From: Actinophytocola oryzae
GTDB taxonomy: Bacteria > Actinomycetota > Actinomycetes > Mycobacteriales > Pseudonocardiaceae
NCBI RefSeq assembly: GCF_004364325.1
Contig: NZ_SOCP01000003.1
Coordinates: 620,001 to 684,000 of the forward strand
DNA length: 64,000 nt
Direction: 5' to 3'
Shown here: one piece after another, positions 1 to 9,545 of the stretch
Position numbering within the stretch: the first letter of the stretch is position 1
How the letters are laid out: every line of letters starts with the position of its first letter
Position numbers and translations under genes: made by a program
The notes under the pieces: model-generated
What the model was told of the DNA's origin: nothing
Databases searched by the model: none
Seen by the model: the letters and a program-made list of their open reading frames with translations, nothing else

Positions 1-879
1 CAGGAACCGTTCGTGATCTACTCGTCGATCCTCGCGGCCACGTCCTCGCTGGTCGTGGGGCCTATGGTGACCAACCCGGTCACCCGGGACTGGTCGGTCA
101 CGGCGTCACTCTTCGCGACCCTGAACGACATGTACGGCAACCGAACGGTGTGCGGCATCGGCCGGGGTGACTCAGCGCGACGGGTCATCGGACAGAAGCC
201 TGCGCCGCTGTCGGTGGTGCGTGATTCCATGCACGTCATCCGCGAACTCGCGGAAGGACGGGAGGTTTCACACCATGGCACACCGGTACGCATTCCCTGG
301 GTACGGGACGGCCGCCTGGAGATCTGGATGGCGGCGTACGGCCCGAAGGCACTGCAGCTGGTCGGCGAACACGCCGACGGTTTCATCCTGCAGACGGCCG
401 ACCCCGCGATTACCCGGTGGACGATCGAGTCCGTCCGAGCCGCCGCCCGCGCCGCGGGCCGCGACCCGGGCGGCATCACGATGTGCGTGGCCGCGCCCGC
501 GTACGTCGGGGAGGACGTGGCGCACCAACGCGACCAGCTGAGGTGGTTCGGCGGCATGGTCGGCAACCACGTGGCCGACCTGGTCGCCCGCTACGGCGAG
601 TCGGGCCCGGTCCCGCACGAGCTGACGGAGTACATCCGAGGGCGCGAGGGCTACGACTACGCACACCACGGCAAGGCGGGCAACCCGTCGACGGACTTCG
701 TCCCCGACTCCATTGTGGACAGGTTCTGCCTGCTCGGACCCGCGTCGGCACACGTCGACCGCCTGACCGAGCTGGCGGAGCTGGGCGTCGACCAGTTCGC
801 CGTCTACCTGATGCACGACCAGAAGGAGCAGACCCTGGCAGCTTACGGCTCGGAGATCATCCCGAAACTGACCGCGTGA
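1..879 (+). CDS. LLM-class F420-dependent oxidoreductase, 5'-truncated by window edge
   Basis: The frame is open from the first base, so about 40-50 N-terminal residues lie outside the window. A GTG at 13 is internal, not the start. The visible 292 residues show luciferase-like (LLM) TIM-barrel features: GPMVTNPVTRDW early on, then NRTVCGIGRGDSA, then a strand-helix region with EIWMAAYGPKALQL and HADGFILQ. This pattern matches the F420-dependent LLM subfamily TIGR03842, which resembles methylene-tetrahydromethanopterin reductases and is usually about 330-340 aa. Such enzymes transfer hydride from reduced F420 in the cytoplasm; the substrate cannot be read from sequence. It converges on the DUF4231 gene. 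Family confidence is high, substrate unknown. Confidence 0.85.
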   Translation, partial: QEPFVIYSSILAATSSLVVGPMVTNPVTRDWSVTASLFATLNDMYGNRTVCGIGRGDSARRVIGQKPAPLSVVRDSMHVIRELAEGREVSHHGTPVRIPWVRDGRLEIWMAAYGPKALQLVGEHADGFILQTADPAITRWTIESVRAAARAAGRDPGGITMCVAAPAYVGEDVAHQRDQLRWFGGMVGNHVADLVARYGESGPVPHELTEYIRGREGYDYAHHGKAGNPSTDFVPDSIVDRFCLLGPASAHVDRLTELAELGVDQFAVYLMHDQKEQTLAAYGSEIIPKLTA

Positions 880-961
880 CCGCTGTGTGACCGCATCGTG
901 GCGGCGCACCCGGCACCGGCGACGGCCTGACCGCGCCGCACGGGTCGACACGCAACGGTGG

Positions 962-1480
962 TCATCCCGCGAGTGGCGGGGTGGCAGGGTCGGGTTTGGC
1001 GTTGGGTGGCTGCGGGTTCTCGAGACCCATGCGACGGCCGGCCCATTGCCTGCCGCCGCGTTCGGCGAGGGCTTCGACGCGCACCACCAGGACGCTCGCG
1101 GCGTCCGCGGTGTCGTAGGGCGCGACGGCGGTGACGTACAGCGCCGCCTCGCGTTCGATCGCGTAGCCGATCTGGCTGTACTCCACCCAGTTCTCGTTGA
1201 GGCCGAAGGTGGAGCGCAGCGCGGTGGCGACGAGCACGACCGCCCCCAACGTGGCGATCACCGGCGCGGCGGCGTCCGCGGCGGCGGCCACGGGGATGGC
1301 GGCCGAGGCGATGATCGCGAGGCCCTCCATGGACCCGTACCAGAGCTTCGCCCGCTGCGAGTACCGCTTGTACCACCGCCACTTCGCCAGCACCGTCACC
1401 GGCAGGGGCTGGTCGTCGCGGCGGGCGGCCACCAGCCAGTGCTCGGCGAGATCGCCGTCGGTGTTCCGTGCCCACTTCAT
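962..1480 (-). CDS. DUF4231-type membrane protein
   Basis: 172 aa from an ATG at 1480 preceded by GGAGG seven bases upstream; the frame stays open further upstream but the Shine-Dalgarno decides this start. The N-terminal third (WRWYKRYSQRAKLWYGSMEG) is followed by two adjacent hydrophobic segments (about residues 49-90) and then an amphipathic, Arg/Glu-rich C-terminal half. This layout is typical of DUF4231/SLATT-like two-helix membrane proteins, some of which are proposed effector or signalling components next to nucleotide-sensing systems. No such partner is visible here, so no function is assigned. Confidence 0.65.
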   Translation of the reverse strand: MKWARNTDGDLAEHWLVAARRDDQPLPVTVLAKWRWYKRYSQRAKLWYGSMEGLAIIASAAIPVAAAADAAAPVIATLGAVVLVATALRSTFGLNENWVEYSQIGYAIEREAALYVTAVAPYDTADAASVLVVRVEALAERGGRQWAGRRMGLENPQPPNAKPDPATPPLAG

Positions 1481-1515
1481 CCGTCGCCTCCGTGGTCGCC
1501 TTGTGCACCGGCACT

Positions 1516-2241
1516 TTAGGCCTGCGCGGTCGGGCGGACGACCACCTCGCCGACGTCGATGTCGGCGGGCTGCTCGACGGCGTAGGCGATGGCCCGTGCC
1601 ACGGCGTCCGGCGGCATGGCCATCCGGTCGCGGGACTCGGCGAGCTCGGCACGCACGGCCGGGTTGGTCATGGTGTCGGCGAAGTTCGTCCTCGTCATGC
1701 CCGGCGAGATGATCGTGACGCGCAACCGGTCGCCCGCCTCCTGGCGCAGGCCCTCGGAGACGGCGCGGACGGCGAACTTCGTGCCCGCGTAGACGGCCAT
1801 CGCCGGGGAGACGCGGAGCCCGGCGGTCGACGCGACGTTGACGAAGTGGCCGCCGCCCTGGTCGCGGAACACGGGCAGGGCGGCGGCGATGCCGTGGAGC
1901 ACGCCCTTGAGGTTGACGTCCACCATGGCGTCCCATTCGTCGACACGCAGGTCGTCGAGCGGCGAGATCGGCATGACGCCCGCGTTGCTGACCAGCACGT
2001 CGAGCCGGTCGAACCGCTTGCGAGCCAGCGCGACGAGGTCGGCGACGTCCGCGCGCCGCCGCACGTCGACGGCGAGGTAGGCGGCGTCGCCGAGCCGGTG
2101 GGCGAGTGCGGCCAGCCGCTCCTCCCGGCGTGCGCCGAGTACGAGCTTCGCACCATGTTCGGCGAGCAGGACCGCGGTCGCCTCGCCGATGCCGCTGCTG
2201 GCCCCCGTGACCGCGACAACCTTCCCTTCGATTCCAGGCAT
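1516..2241 (-). CDS. SDR family NAD(P)-dependent oxidoreductase
   Basis: 241 aa from ATG 2241 (a TTG two codons upstream is less likely). Classical short-chain dehydrogenase: N-terminal cofactor motif TGASSGIG (residues about 12-19), NAG motif in SNAGVMP, catalytic Ser in NVASTAG and YxxxK as YAGTKFA. The Arg-rich stretch after beta-2 (GARREERL) suggests NADP(H) preference. It is cytoplasmic, with an unknown alcohol/ketone substrate. It is transcribed divergently from a TetR repressor across a 75-bp region with two matched palindromes, so it is very probably that repressor's target. Confidence 0.9.
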   Translation of the reverse strand: MPGIEGKVVAVTGASSGIGEATAVLLAEHGAKLVLGARREERLAALAHRLGDAAYLAVDVRRRADVADLVALARKRFDRLDVLVSNAGVMPISPLDDLRVDEWDAMVDVNLKGVLHGIAAALPVFRDQGGGHFVNVASTAGLRVSPAMAVYAGTKFAVRAVSEGLRQEAGDRLRVTIISPGMTRTNFADTMTNPAVRAELAESRDRMAMPPDAVARAIAYAVEQPADIDVGEVVVRPTAQA

Positions 2242-2253
2242 ACCCAATCCAAT

Positions 2254-2296
2254 GTTAGAGGTCTCTTACATCAATCGAGTGTAAGTTACCTCTTAC
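2254..2296. promoter_or_regulatory. paired TetR-type operators in divergent promoter
   Basis: Two 16-bp imperfect palindromes, GTTAGAGGTCTCTTAC (2254-2269) and GTAAGTTACCTCTTAC (2281-2296), sit 27 bp apart and share GTxAG at one end and CTCTTAC at the other. A further inverted pair CTTACA/TGTAAG (2265-2285) links them. They fill the gap between the SDR start (2241) and the TetR start (2317), as expected for autoregulation plus control of the SDR. Binding by the adjacent TetR is inferred. Confidence 0.7.
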
Positions 2297-2316
2297 ATCG
2301 ATGGCAAGGAGGGCTG

Positions 2317-2913
2317 GTGGCCACGCGTGCGAAGTACCACCACGGGGACCTGCGTACCGCCCTGGTGGACGCGGCGCTGGAGCTGATCGCGGAACACGGC
2401 CTCGAGGCACTGTCGGTGGCCGAGGCCGCACGCCGCACGGGGGTGAGCGCCGCCGCGCCCTACCGGCACTTCCCCACCAGGGGTGACCTGCTGAGGGCCG
2501 CCGCCATCAGGGCGGCGGAGCTGCTGGTCACCGACCTACGCGCGGCGGTGGCACGCGCGACATGCCCCGGTGAACAACTGGCGGAGACCGCACGCGCGTA
2601 CGTCCGGTTCGTCATCGAGCACCACGCGGGTCTGGACCTGATCTTCGACGCGCGTCTGCGGGTGGGCGACCAGGCCCTGGCCGAGGCGGGCCGCGCGGTG
2701 ATGAACGTCCTGCTGCCCGTCGCCATGGACATCACCGGGGACGCCCACGCCGCGCTGGACCTCCTGGAGAAGTACACGGCCGCGGCCCACGGCTACGCGG
2801 CCCTGCACCTGAGCGGCTTCCTGCGTGGGCGCGCACCGGAGGTCGAGACCATCGCCGACCGCGCCGCCGAGATCAGCGCGGCCCTGACCCGAGCGGCCGG
2901 TCACAGCGGATGA
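2317..2913 (+). CDS. TetR family transcriptional regulator (WHG-type C-terminal domain)
   Basis: 198 aa from GTG 2317, chosen because AAGGAGG lies at 2306-2312; the frame is open far upstream without coding signal. The N-terminal helix-turn-helix spans about residues 10-55, with recognition region VAEAARRTGVSAAAPYRHFPTRGDLL. The remaining helical domain resembles the TetR_C_33/WHG group. Its likely role is repression of the divergent SDR gene in response to a small-molecule ligand; the ligand is unknown. The 3' end overlaps by 13 bp the end of a GNAT remnant on the other strand. Confidence 0.85.
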   Translation: MATRAKYHHGDLRTALVDAALELIAEHGLEALSVAEAARRTGVSAAAPYRHFPTRGDLLRAAAIRAAELLVTDLRAAVARATCPGEQLAETARAYVRFVIEHHAGLDLIFDARLRVGDQALAEAGRAVMNVLLPVAMDITGDAHAALDLLEKYTAAAHGYAALHLSGFLRGRAPEVETIADRAAEISAALTRAAGHSG

Positions 2914-3135
2914 ACCCGCGGAAGTCGCGCCGCGACCCACTCGATCAGCGACCGCGCGGCACCGCGGCCACACTCAGCCTCGTCGAACAGGTCCTGGAGA
3001 CAACATGCCTCGACCGACCACGGGGTCGCGTGACGGAGGTAGTGCGCGATACCGACCAGCCGACCGTCGAGCCAGGCGCCAACAGGGCCACGTGTCGCGA
3101 TCCTGCGAGGCCACCCGCCGGGCGTGATCTCCGTT
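2901..3135 (-). pseudogene. GNAT acetyltransferase remnant
   Basis: The minus-strand frame ending at 2901-2903 encodes PVGAWLDGRLVGIAHYL, then QDLF and CGRGAARSLIEWVA, then stops. This is recognisably the central GNAT core: the beta strand before motif A plus the acetyl-CoA loop R/Q-x-x-G-x-G/A. Upstream of about 3090 the frame loses similarity and has no start or ribosome site. The C-terminal third of a normal GNAT (about 150 aa) is missing. It is therefore truncated at both ends and probably non-functional. Its stop lies inside the end of the TetR gene. Confidence 0.65.
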
Positions 3136-3159
3136 CCTCGACGAGAGCAGCGCTGACGG

Positions 3160-4077
3160 TCAACCCACTATGGCCAGGCCCAGGTCGGCGAGTTGTGCTT
3201 CCGTCAGCGGCAGTGTCGGCCGTCCGGCGCCGACCCGGTCCGGGTGCCCGGGATCCGCCGGGTTGGTGGCGAAGTCCGGACTGCCGAAGTTCCGCACCGA
3301 CAGTGCGTACAGCTGTCCGTCCGGCCGGTAGATCCGCAGGGTCTGGTCGAGCGACACGAACGGTTCGCTCGGCGCCACGTCGTAGATCTGCAACACCGTC
3401 CCGTCCCCCAACACGCGCCGTTTCGGTGCCTCACAGTTGGACAGGTCGTACGCCTGGTCGTCCGCAGCCGTCAGTGGATCACCGGTGAACCGGCCGACGG
3501 AGAACACCACGCTGCCGGTGCCCCCGGCGTCGGACACGTCGGCGGTGTAGGTGAACGCGTCGTGAGTGTTCGGCCTGGTGGACGTCATTTTCAGCTCGAC
3601 CAGCAGGCCCACCGTCGCGTCATCGGCCACCGCGGTCAGAGCCTGCCGGACCCGTTGTTGCAGGTCCGGCAGGTCGGCACGGACGCTGTCCAGGTCGCGG
3701 CCGCTGGTGTCGGACGTGTCGCAAATCGGCACCGGCTCGATCGGCCGCCCGGCCGGTGGTGGTGCGGTCGGCGCCGGAGTCCACGTGGTGTATGGCGAGT
3801 GCGCCGGTAGGTCGGCCCGCGGCCACGGCGCCTCGGTCGGGGTCGTCCCGGTCGCGGCGACGTCCTGACCGCCGGAGGCCAGGGCTCCCGCGCTGACGGC
3901 CACCGTGACCACACCGGCGACCGCGGCCACCGCCGCCAGTGCGGCGCCGAGCTGTTGGCGCCGACGACGCCGCCGACCACGGGCGACCGCGTCGGTCAGC
4001 CCGCCGTGCGGTCCTGGCGGGGTCTGTTGCGCCAGTTCGGCCCGCAGCGCGGCCCCGAGATCTTCCTCAGCCCACAT
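3160..4077 (-). CDS. membrane-anchored putative anti-sigma partner
   Basis: 305 aa from ATG 4077, which overlaps the last 11 bases of the upstream sigma gene and so suggests translational coupling. The N-terminal about 38 residues are cytoplasmic and Arg-rich, then one transmembrane helix (about 42-66), then a Pro/Thr-rich linker and an extracytoplasmic domain (about 110-305) with an assay-type beta-rich pattern. This is the architecture and position of anti-sigma or sigma-coupled membrane proteins that follow SigE-family ECF genes in actinobacteria. No zinc-binding anti-sigma motif (HxxxCxxC) is present, so direct sigma binding is inferred from context only. Confidence 0.6.
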   Translation of the reverse strand: MWAEEDLGAALRAELAQQTPPGPHGGLTDAVARGRRRRRRQQLGAALAAVAAVAGVVTVAVSAGALASGGQDVAATGTTPTEAPWPRADLPAHSPYTTWTPAPTAPPPAGRPIEPVPICDTSDTSGRDLDSVRADLPDLQQRVRQALTAVADDATVGLLVELKMTSTRPNTHDAFTYTADVSDAGGTGSVVFSVGRFTGDPLTAADDQAYDLSNCEAPKRRVLGDGTVLQIYDVAPSEPFVSLDQTLRIYRPDGQLYALSVRNFGSPDFATNPADPGHPDRVGAGRPTLPLTEAQLADLGLAIVG

Positions 4078-4588
4078 CTCGCACGCTCCGCTCCGGTGTC
4101 TCGACGTCGCGGTATGCCGCCCGCAACGCCTGTATCCCTCGTGACAGTTGACTTTTGACGGTGCCCGTCGAGCACCTCAGTTCCTGCGCGACCTGCTCGA
4201 CGGGCAGGTCGTGGACGATGCGCAGCACGAGCGTGGCCCGCTGCCTCGGTGGCACGTTCTGCAGTGCCGCCAGCAACGACTGCTGGTCGTCGACGCGCCC
4301 CACGTCGTCCCTCGTCTGGTCCGGCCGCTCGGGCGTCTCGGCGACCAGGCGTTCCTTCGCGCGGCCCCGCCGCCTGGCGTCGAGGAAGAGCCGGACGAGG
4401 GTGGTACGCAGGTAGCCGTCCGCGTTGCCGTCGGCCACGCGTGCCCATTTCGGATACAGCCGGACGAAGCTTCCCTGGGCCAGTTCCTCCGCCTCGACCC
4501 AGTCGCCGCACAGCGCGTACGCGGTGCGCAGCGCCCCCACGAACCGCGCCGAGTAGAAGTCGGCGAAGTCGTCATCTGAACCGGCCAC
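4067..4588 (-). CDS. ECF RNA polymerase sigma factor, SigE family
   Basis: 173 aa from GTG 4588. An ATG at 4594 directly abuts the GGAGG, whereas the GTG two codons later has a normal 6-nt spacing, so GTG is preferred. Sigma-70 region 2 runs from FADFYSARF through CGDWVEAEELAQGSFVRLYPKW (about residues 8-55). Region 4 is the C-terminal helix-turn-helix with PPRQRATLVLRIVHDLP and CSTGTVKSQLSRG (about 105-160). The Leu/Phe-rich region 2 fits TIGR02983 (SigE-family sigma factors). It directs RNA polymerase to a specific regulon and is probably restrained by the overlapping downstream membrane protein. Confidence 0.85.
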   Translation of the reverse strand: MAGSDDDFADFYSARFVGALRTAYALCGDWVEAEELAQGSFVRLYPKWARVADGNADGYLRTTLVRLFLDARRRGRAKERLVAETPERPDQTRDDVGRVDDQQSLLAALQNVPPRQRATLVLRIVHDLPVEQVAQELRCSTGTVKSQLSRGIQALRAAYRDVETPERSVRDVG

Positions 4589-4653
4589 CGGCATCCTCCA
4601 GCAGTTCTTGGACGGGACAAGAACGCGGTCCGCCCATGGGAGGTTGCACGCGG

Positions 4654-4911
4654 CTACGAAGGCGCTGCGAGCCTGCGAGCGACCAGCAGCCCCCCGATCC
4701 CCGGCAGCAGGGCCACGACCTTCGTCCGCGCGGGTGCCGAGGGACTGCGGAGGGTGGCGACCACGACGAACAGGTAGGCACACCCGTGGGTCGGGCCGCC
4801 GAGTGACGTGATCACCGGCAGGTGGACGGTCGCCAGGTTCACCAGCAACACCAGCAGCGTGACCAGCTCGGTCGCCGCCACCCACCGGAACAGCCGCACG
4901 GCCTCACGCAC
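4654..4911 (-). CDS. DUF3817-like small membrane protein
   Basis: 85 aa, GTG start at 4911 inside the end of the preceding gene (8-nt overlap). Two or three hydrophobic helices: VAATELVTLLVLLVNLATV, then CAYLFVVVATL, then VVALLPGIGGLLVARRL. A conserved HG pair (PTHGCAY) between helices is typical of DUF3817. Function unknown. It is co-transcribed with the 4904-5338 membrane protein. Confidence 0.65.
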   Translation of the reverse strand: MREAVRLFRWVAATELVTLLVLLVNLATVHLPVITSLGGPTHGCAYLFVVVATLRSPSAPARTKVVALLPGIGGLLVARRLAAPS

Positions 4912-5338
4912 CCGTCGTCGAGCCGGGGCGGACGATCATCAGCACGGTCACCGTCGCCCACAGCAGGTTGAAGATCCCCGTGGACATGCCGAGACGTGTG
5001 GTGACGCGGGTCAGCACGGCCCCCTCCGACACGTCGAGCAGCTTCGCCTGCCCCGGCAGCACCTGGAACACCAGCACGGCGGCGGCCACCGCGGTCAGCC
5101 CGATCGACACGAGCAGCCACACGTCACCGAGCACCCCGAGGCTGCTCGCCGTGGCGAACCCGAACACGGGCACCGCGACGCCGATCCCCGCGTAGACCCG
5201 GCAGATCCGGTGCAGCAGGCGCACCTGCTCGGCTGGCCCGCGCCGGACGACGGCGGGGAACATGCTGGCCGCGACGGTCACCGGCCCCACGGCCAGGATC
5301 GCGGCGAGCACGTGCAGGGACAGCAGGACCTTGGTCAC
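4904..5338 (-). CDS. DUF2269-like integral membrane protein
   Basis: 144 aa from GTG 5338. Four predicted transmembrane helices, beginning TKVLLSLHVLAAILAVGPVTVAASMFP, with Arg-rich cytoplasmic loops. Length and the LHVLAAILAVGP opening match predicted integral membrane proteins of the DUF2269 type. It heads a two-gene unit with the DUF3817-like protein and is divergent from the GlxA regulator (gap 81 bp), which could regulate it; that is inference. Confidence 0.6.
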   Translation of the reverse strand: MTKVLLSLHVLAAILAVGPVTVAASMFPAVVRRGPAEQVRLLHRICRVYAGIGVAVPVFGFATASSLGVLGDVWLLVSIGLTAVAAAVLVFQVLPGQAKLLDVSEGAVLTRVTTRLGMSTGIFNLLWATVTVLMIVRPGSTTGA

Positions 5339-5419
5339 GGCTCCGACGCTAGTGATCACCCGCCGCGCCGGGAATCGGCGAGAATGACAGTCATCAACGG
5401 ATTCTCGCCAAGGGGTCTC

Positions 5420-6364
5420 ATGCACACCATCGCCGTGCTCGCGCTGGACGACGTCATCCCCTTCGACCTGGCCACCCCGGTCCAGACGTTCGGCTTCACC
5501 CGCACGCCCGACGGCGGCCCCGCCTACCGCGTGCTGGTCTGCGGCACGGCCACGGTCCGGACCGAGACGTTCACCATGCACCCGCACCGGGGCCTCGACG
5601 CCCTCGCGGAGGCGGACACGATCATCGTCCCCGGCCACGACAACCACGGTGCCCCCACGCCACCGGAGGTCCTCGACGCCCTCCGCGCGGCCGGGGCGAG
5701 GGGCACACGCATCGCCTCGATCTGTGTCGGCGCCTTCATCCTGGCCGAGACCGGCCTGCTGGACGGCCTGCGTGCGACCACCCACTGGCTCGCCGCGGCC
5801 GAGCTGGCGGCCCGCCACCCGAAGGTGGACGTCGACCCGAACGTCCTCTACGTCGACAACGGACAGTTCCTGACCTCGGCGGGGGCGGCGGCGGGCCTCG
5901 ACATGTGCCTGCACCTGGTCCGCCGCGACCGGGGCTCGTCGGTGGCCGCCGACACCGCCCGCCTGTCGGTCATGCCGCTGGAACGGGAGGGCGGTCAGGC
6001 GCAGTTCATCGTCGCGGACCAGCCCGCGCTCCCCCGGGGCACCGAGCTGGAGCCGCTGCTGCGCTGGCTTTCGGACAACGCGTCGACCGACCTGACGCTG
6101 GCCGACATCGCCACCCACGCCGGCATGAGCACGCGCACCCTGAACCGGCGCTTCCGCGAGCAGACGGGCACGACGCCGCTGAGCTGGCTGCACCGCGAAC
6201 GCGTCCGGCATGCCCAGTACCTGCTGGAGAACACCACCCACCCCATCGACCGGATTGCCAGCGAGGTGGGCTTCGGTTCCCCGACGGCCTTCCGCGAACG
6301 GTTCAGGCGCGTGGTCGGCACGAACCCCAACTCCTACCGTGCGGCATTCGCAACGAACAGCTGA
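5420..6364 (+). CDS. GlxA family AraC-type transcriptional regulator
   Basis: 314 aa from ATG 5420, chosen for AAGGGG five bases upstream. Residues about 1-165 form a DJ-1/PfpI-like amidotransferase fold that acts as a sensor, with the nucleophile-elbow Cys at 102 (SICVGAF). Residues about 215-314 carry a double helix-turn-helix AraC domain (LADIATHAGMSTRTLNRRF; IDRIASEVGFGSPTAFRERF). Characterised GlxA-family members such as ArgR and CdhR of Pseudomonas control arginine or carnitine catabolism. The next gene is ornithine aminotransferase, which supports but does not prove a role in arginine/ornithine use. Confidence 0.85.
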   Translation: MHTIAVLALDDVIPFDLATPVQTFGFTRTPDGGPAYRVLVCGTATVRTETFTMHPHRGLDALAEADTIIVPGHDNHGAPTPPEVLDALRAAGARGTRIASICVGAFILAETGLLDGLRATTHWLAAAELAARHPKVDVDPNVLYVDNGQFLTSAGAAAGLDMCLHLVRRDRGSSVAADTARLSVMPLEREGGQAQFIVADQPALPRGTELEPLLRWLSDNASTDLTLADIATHAGMSTRTLNRRFREQTGTTPLSWLHRERVRHAQYLLENTTHPIDRIASEVGFGSPTAFRERFRRVVGTNPNSYRAAFATNS

Positions 6365-6449
6365 CATCGCGTGCGACGACGCAACGAACCGGCGCTCAAC
6401 GCAAGGGTCTGCGGATGAAATCGCCAGTTCACGGGCTTAACCTGTTCAC

Positions 6450-7655
<1,206 letters not shown>

Positions 7656-7746
7656 CCCGTGCGGTTCGAGCCGCACCCGATGCCGACGGCCCGCGCACGT
7701 TTCCCGGCGCCTGACCGTTTACAGCCGCCTGTCTCCGGGGCTAGCC

Positions 7747-7774
7747 TGCAAGAAGTTTCAGCAACTTGCGAAAG
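7747..7774 (+). promoter_or_regulatory. putative LacI/MalR-type operator of the amylase gene
   Basis: TGCA-N5-TTTC-A-GCAA (7747-7764) is followed at once by CTTGCGAAAG (7765-7774), giving inverted TTTC..GCAA / TTGC.GAAA halves. GCAAG/CTTGC at 7748-7752 and 7765-7769 form a second symmetric pair. The same TGCA-N5-TTTC-N-GCAA string recurs upstream of the GH13 glucosidase (12106-12123). Its place just upstream of the ribosome site fits repression by the LacI protein encoded at 9501-10574. Confidence 0.6.
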
Positions 7775-7794
7775 GCTCAACGAGGAGACCAAGC

Positions 7795-9504
7795 ATGAGG
7801 CGAACCCTGCCCGCGATCGTGCTGTCGGTCGTGGCGTCTCTCTGCACCGGTGGCTTCGGCGCCAGCACCGCGAGCGCGGACACCGGCGTCCCCAACGGCG
7901 ACGTGATCGCCAACCTGTGGTCCTGGAACTGGAGATCGGTCGGCGCGGAGTGCGTCAACCAGCTCGACCCGGCCGGCTATGGCGCGGTCTGGGTCGCCCC
8001 ACCCGGCGAGTCGCTCAGGAACCCGAGTGGTGTCTGGTGGGACATCTACCAGCCCTACAGCTACAAGCTGAACTCACGCTTCGGCACACAGTCCGACTTC
8101 ACCGCCATGATCAACACCTGTCACGGCGTCGGCATCAAGGTGTACACGGACGCGGTGGTCAACCACACGGCCGCGCAGACCGGCGTCGGCTACGACGGCA
8201 CGACGCTGTCCGACAAGTACGACCCGGTGATGTACGACCGGGGCGAGTACAACGTGGACGTCTGCGACCACGACATCGCGAACTGGGGCGACCAGTGGGA
8301 GGTCCAGAACTGCGAACTGGTCGACCTGCCGGATCTCAAGACGGGGCTGGAGAGTGTCCGGAGCAAGCTCGCGGGCTACCTGAACTCCCAGGTAGCGCTC
8401 GGCGTCGACGGGTTCCGCGTCGACGCGGCCAAGCACATCCCCGTCGCCGACCTGTCGAACATCGTGGGACGCCTGCGGAACACGACCTCCGGCGCGAGGC
8501 CGTACGTGTTCCTCGAGATCTTCCCCGGTGAGCCGCCGTCGGCAAGCTCGTACTACGGCACTGGCGACGTGCTCGACTTCGCCTACGGCGACAAGCTGAA
8601 GTCCGCGTTCCAGGGCAACATCGCGTCGCTGTCCTCGTTCTCACAGGGGTTGCTGCCCGCCGCGAACTCGGTCTCCTTCGTCACCAACCACGACACCGAG
8701 CGCAACGGCGAGCACCTGACGTACAAGGACGGCGCGACCGCCGTGCTGGCCAACGTCTTCCAGCTCGCCTACCCGCACACCACGCCGACCGTGTACGCGG
8801 GCTTCCAGTTCGGCAACAACGACCAGGCGCCGCCGAACTCGAACGGCTTCGTCACGGACACCAACTGCGCGAGCGGCTGGTACTGCCTCGACCGCGACCA
8901 GGCCGTGCGCGGCATGGTGGCGTTCCACAACGCGGTCGGGAGCGCCTCGCTGGTGAACTGGCAGTCACCAGCGGCGAACGTGATCGGCTTCGGCCGCGGC
9001 TCGGCGGGTTTCGTCGCGATCAACAACAGTGGCGCCGCGTACACGGGCCAGTTCACGGTGAACCTGGCGAACGGCACGTACTGCAACGTGATCACGGCGT
9101 GCGCGACCGGTGTCACGGTGTCGGGTGGCCGGGCGACGCTGACCGTGCCGGCGAAGTCGGCCGTGGCGTTCCACACCGGCGGCACGCAGACGCCGCCGAC
9201 GAGCGTCACGGCGAACTACACGCTGCAGGCGGAGACCGTGTTCGGCCAGAACGTGTTCGTGGTGGGGAACGTCCCGGCGCTCGGCAACTGGGACCCGGCC
9301 GCGGCGGTACCGCTGACCACCAACTCGAGCACCTACCCGAGGTGGAACGGGAGCGGCTCGCTGCCGTCGAACACGGACATCGAGTACAAGTTCGTGATCA
9401 AACAGGACGGTCAGCCGGTGATCTGGGAGACCGGCGCCAACCGCACCCTGCGCACCCCGTCCTCCGGCGCGGTGACCGTGGACGGGGGCACGTTCCGGCG
9501 CTAA
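7795..9504 (+). CDS. secreted alpha-amylase with C-terminal CBM20
   Basis: 569 aa with ATG behind GAGGAGA. Signal peptide MRRTLPAIVLSVVASLCTGG ending near ASTASA. The GH13 barrel shows nucleophile D210 (GFRVDAAKH), acid/base E241 (FLEIFPG) and third aspartate D300 (TNHDTERNG), as in actinobacterial alpha-amylases of about 460-570 aa. The C-terminal about 100 residues (VFGQNVFVVGNVPALGNWDP onward) form a CBM20 starch-binding domain. It hydrolyses internal alpha-1,4 bonds of starch outside the cell. It converges on the LacI gene, sharing 4 nt with its end, and the upstream motif points to maltose-type repression. Confidence 0.95.
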   Translation: MRRTLPAIVLSVVASLCTGGFGASTASADTGVPNGDVIANLWSWNWRSVGAECVNQLDPAGYGAVWVAPPGESLRNPSGVWWDIYQPYSYKLNSRFGTQSDFTAMINTCHGVGIKVYTDAVVNHTAAQTGVGYDGTTLSDKYDPVMYDRGEYNVDVCDHDIANWGDQWEVQNCELVDLPDLKTGLESVRSKLAGYLNSQVALGVDGFRVDAAKHIPVADLSNIVGRLRNTTSGARPYVFLEIFPGEPPSASSYYGTGDVLDFAYGDKLKSAFQGNIASLSSFSQGLLPAANSVSFVTNHDTERNGEHLTYKDGATAVLANVFQLAYPHTTPTVYAGFQFGNNDQAPPNSNGFVTDTNCASGWYCLDRDQAVRGMVAFHNAVGSASLVNWQSPAANVIGFGRGSAGFVAINNSGAAYTGQFTVNLANGTYCNVITACATGVTVSGGRATLTVPAKSAVAFHTGGTQTPPTSVTANYTLQAETVFGQNVFVVGNVPALGNWDPAAAVPLTTNSSTYPRWNGSGSLPSNTDIEYKFVIKQDGQPVIWETGANRTLRTPSSGAVTVDGGTFRR

Positions 9505-9545
9505 CCGGAACGTGGTGGGGCGGCCCGAGGACGGGTCGCCCCACC
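9491..9545. terminator. stacked hairpins at convergent gene ends
   Basis: A perfect 8-bp stem CGTTCCGG (9491-9498) / CCGGAACG (9505-9512) loops over both stop codons. A second 9-bp stem, GGTGGGGCG (9514-9522) / CGCCCCACC (9537-9545), follows. No U-tract is present, as is usual in high-GC actinobacteria. It probably ends transcription of both the amylase and the lacI operon. Confidence 0.6.

Noticed and set aside
1468..2316. Long in-frame upstream extension of the TetR gene at 2317
   Set aside because: Ribosome site at 2306-2312 and family length fix the start at 2317; the extension lies opposite the SDR gene.
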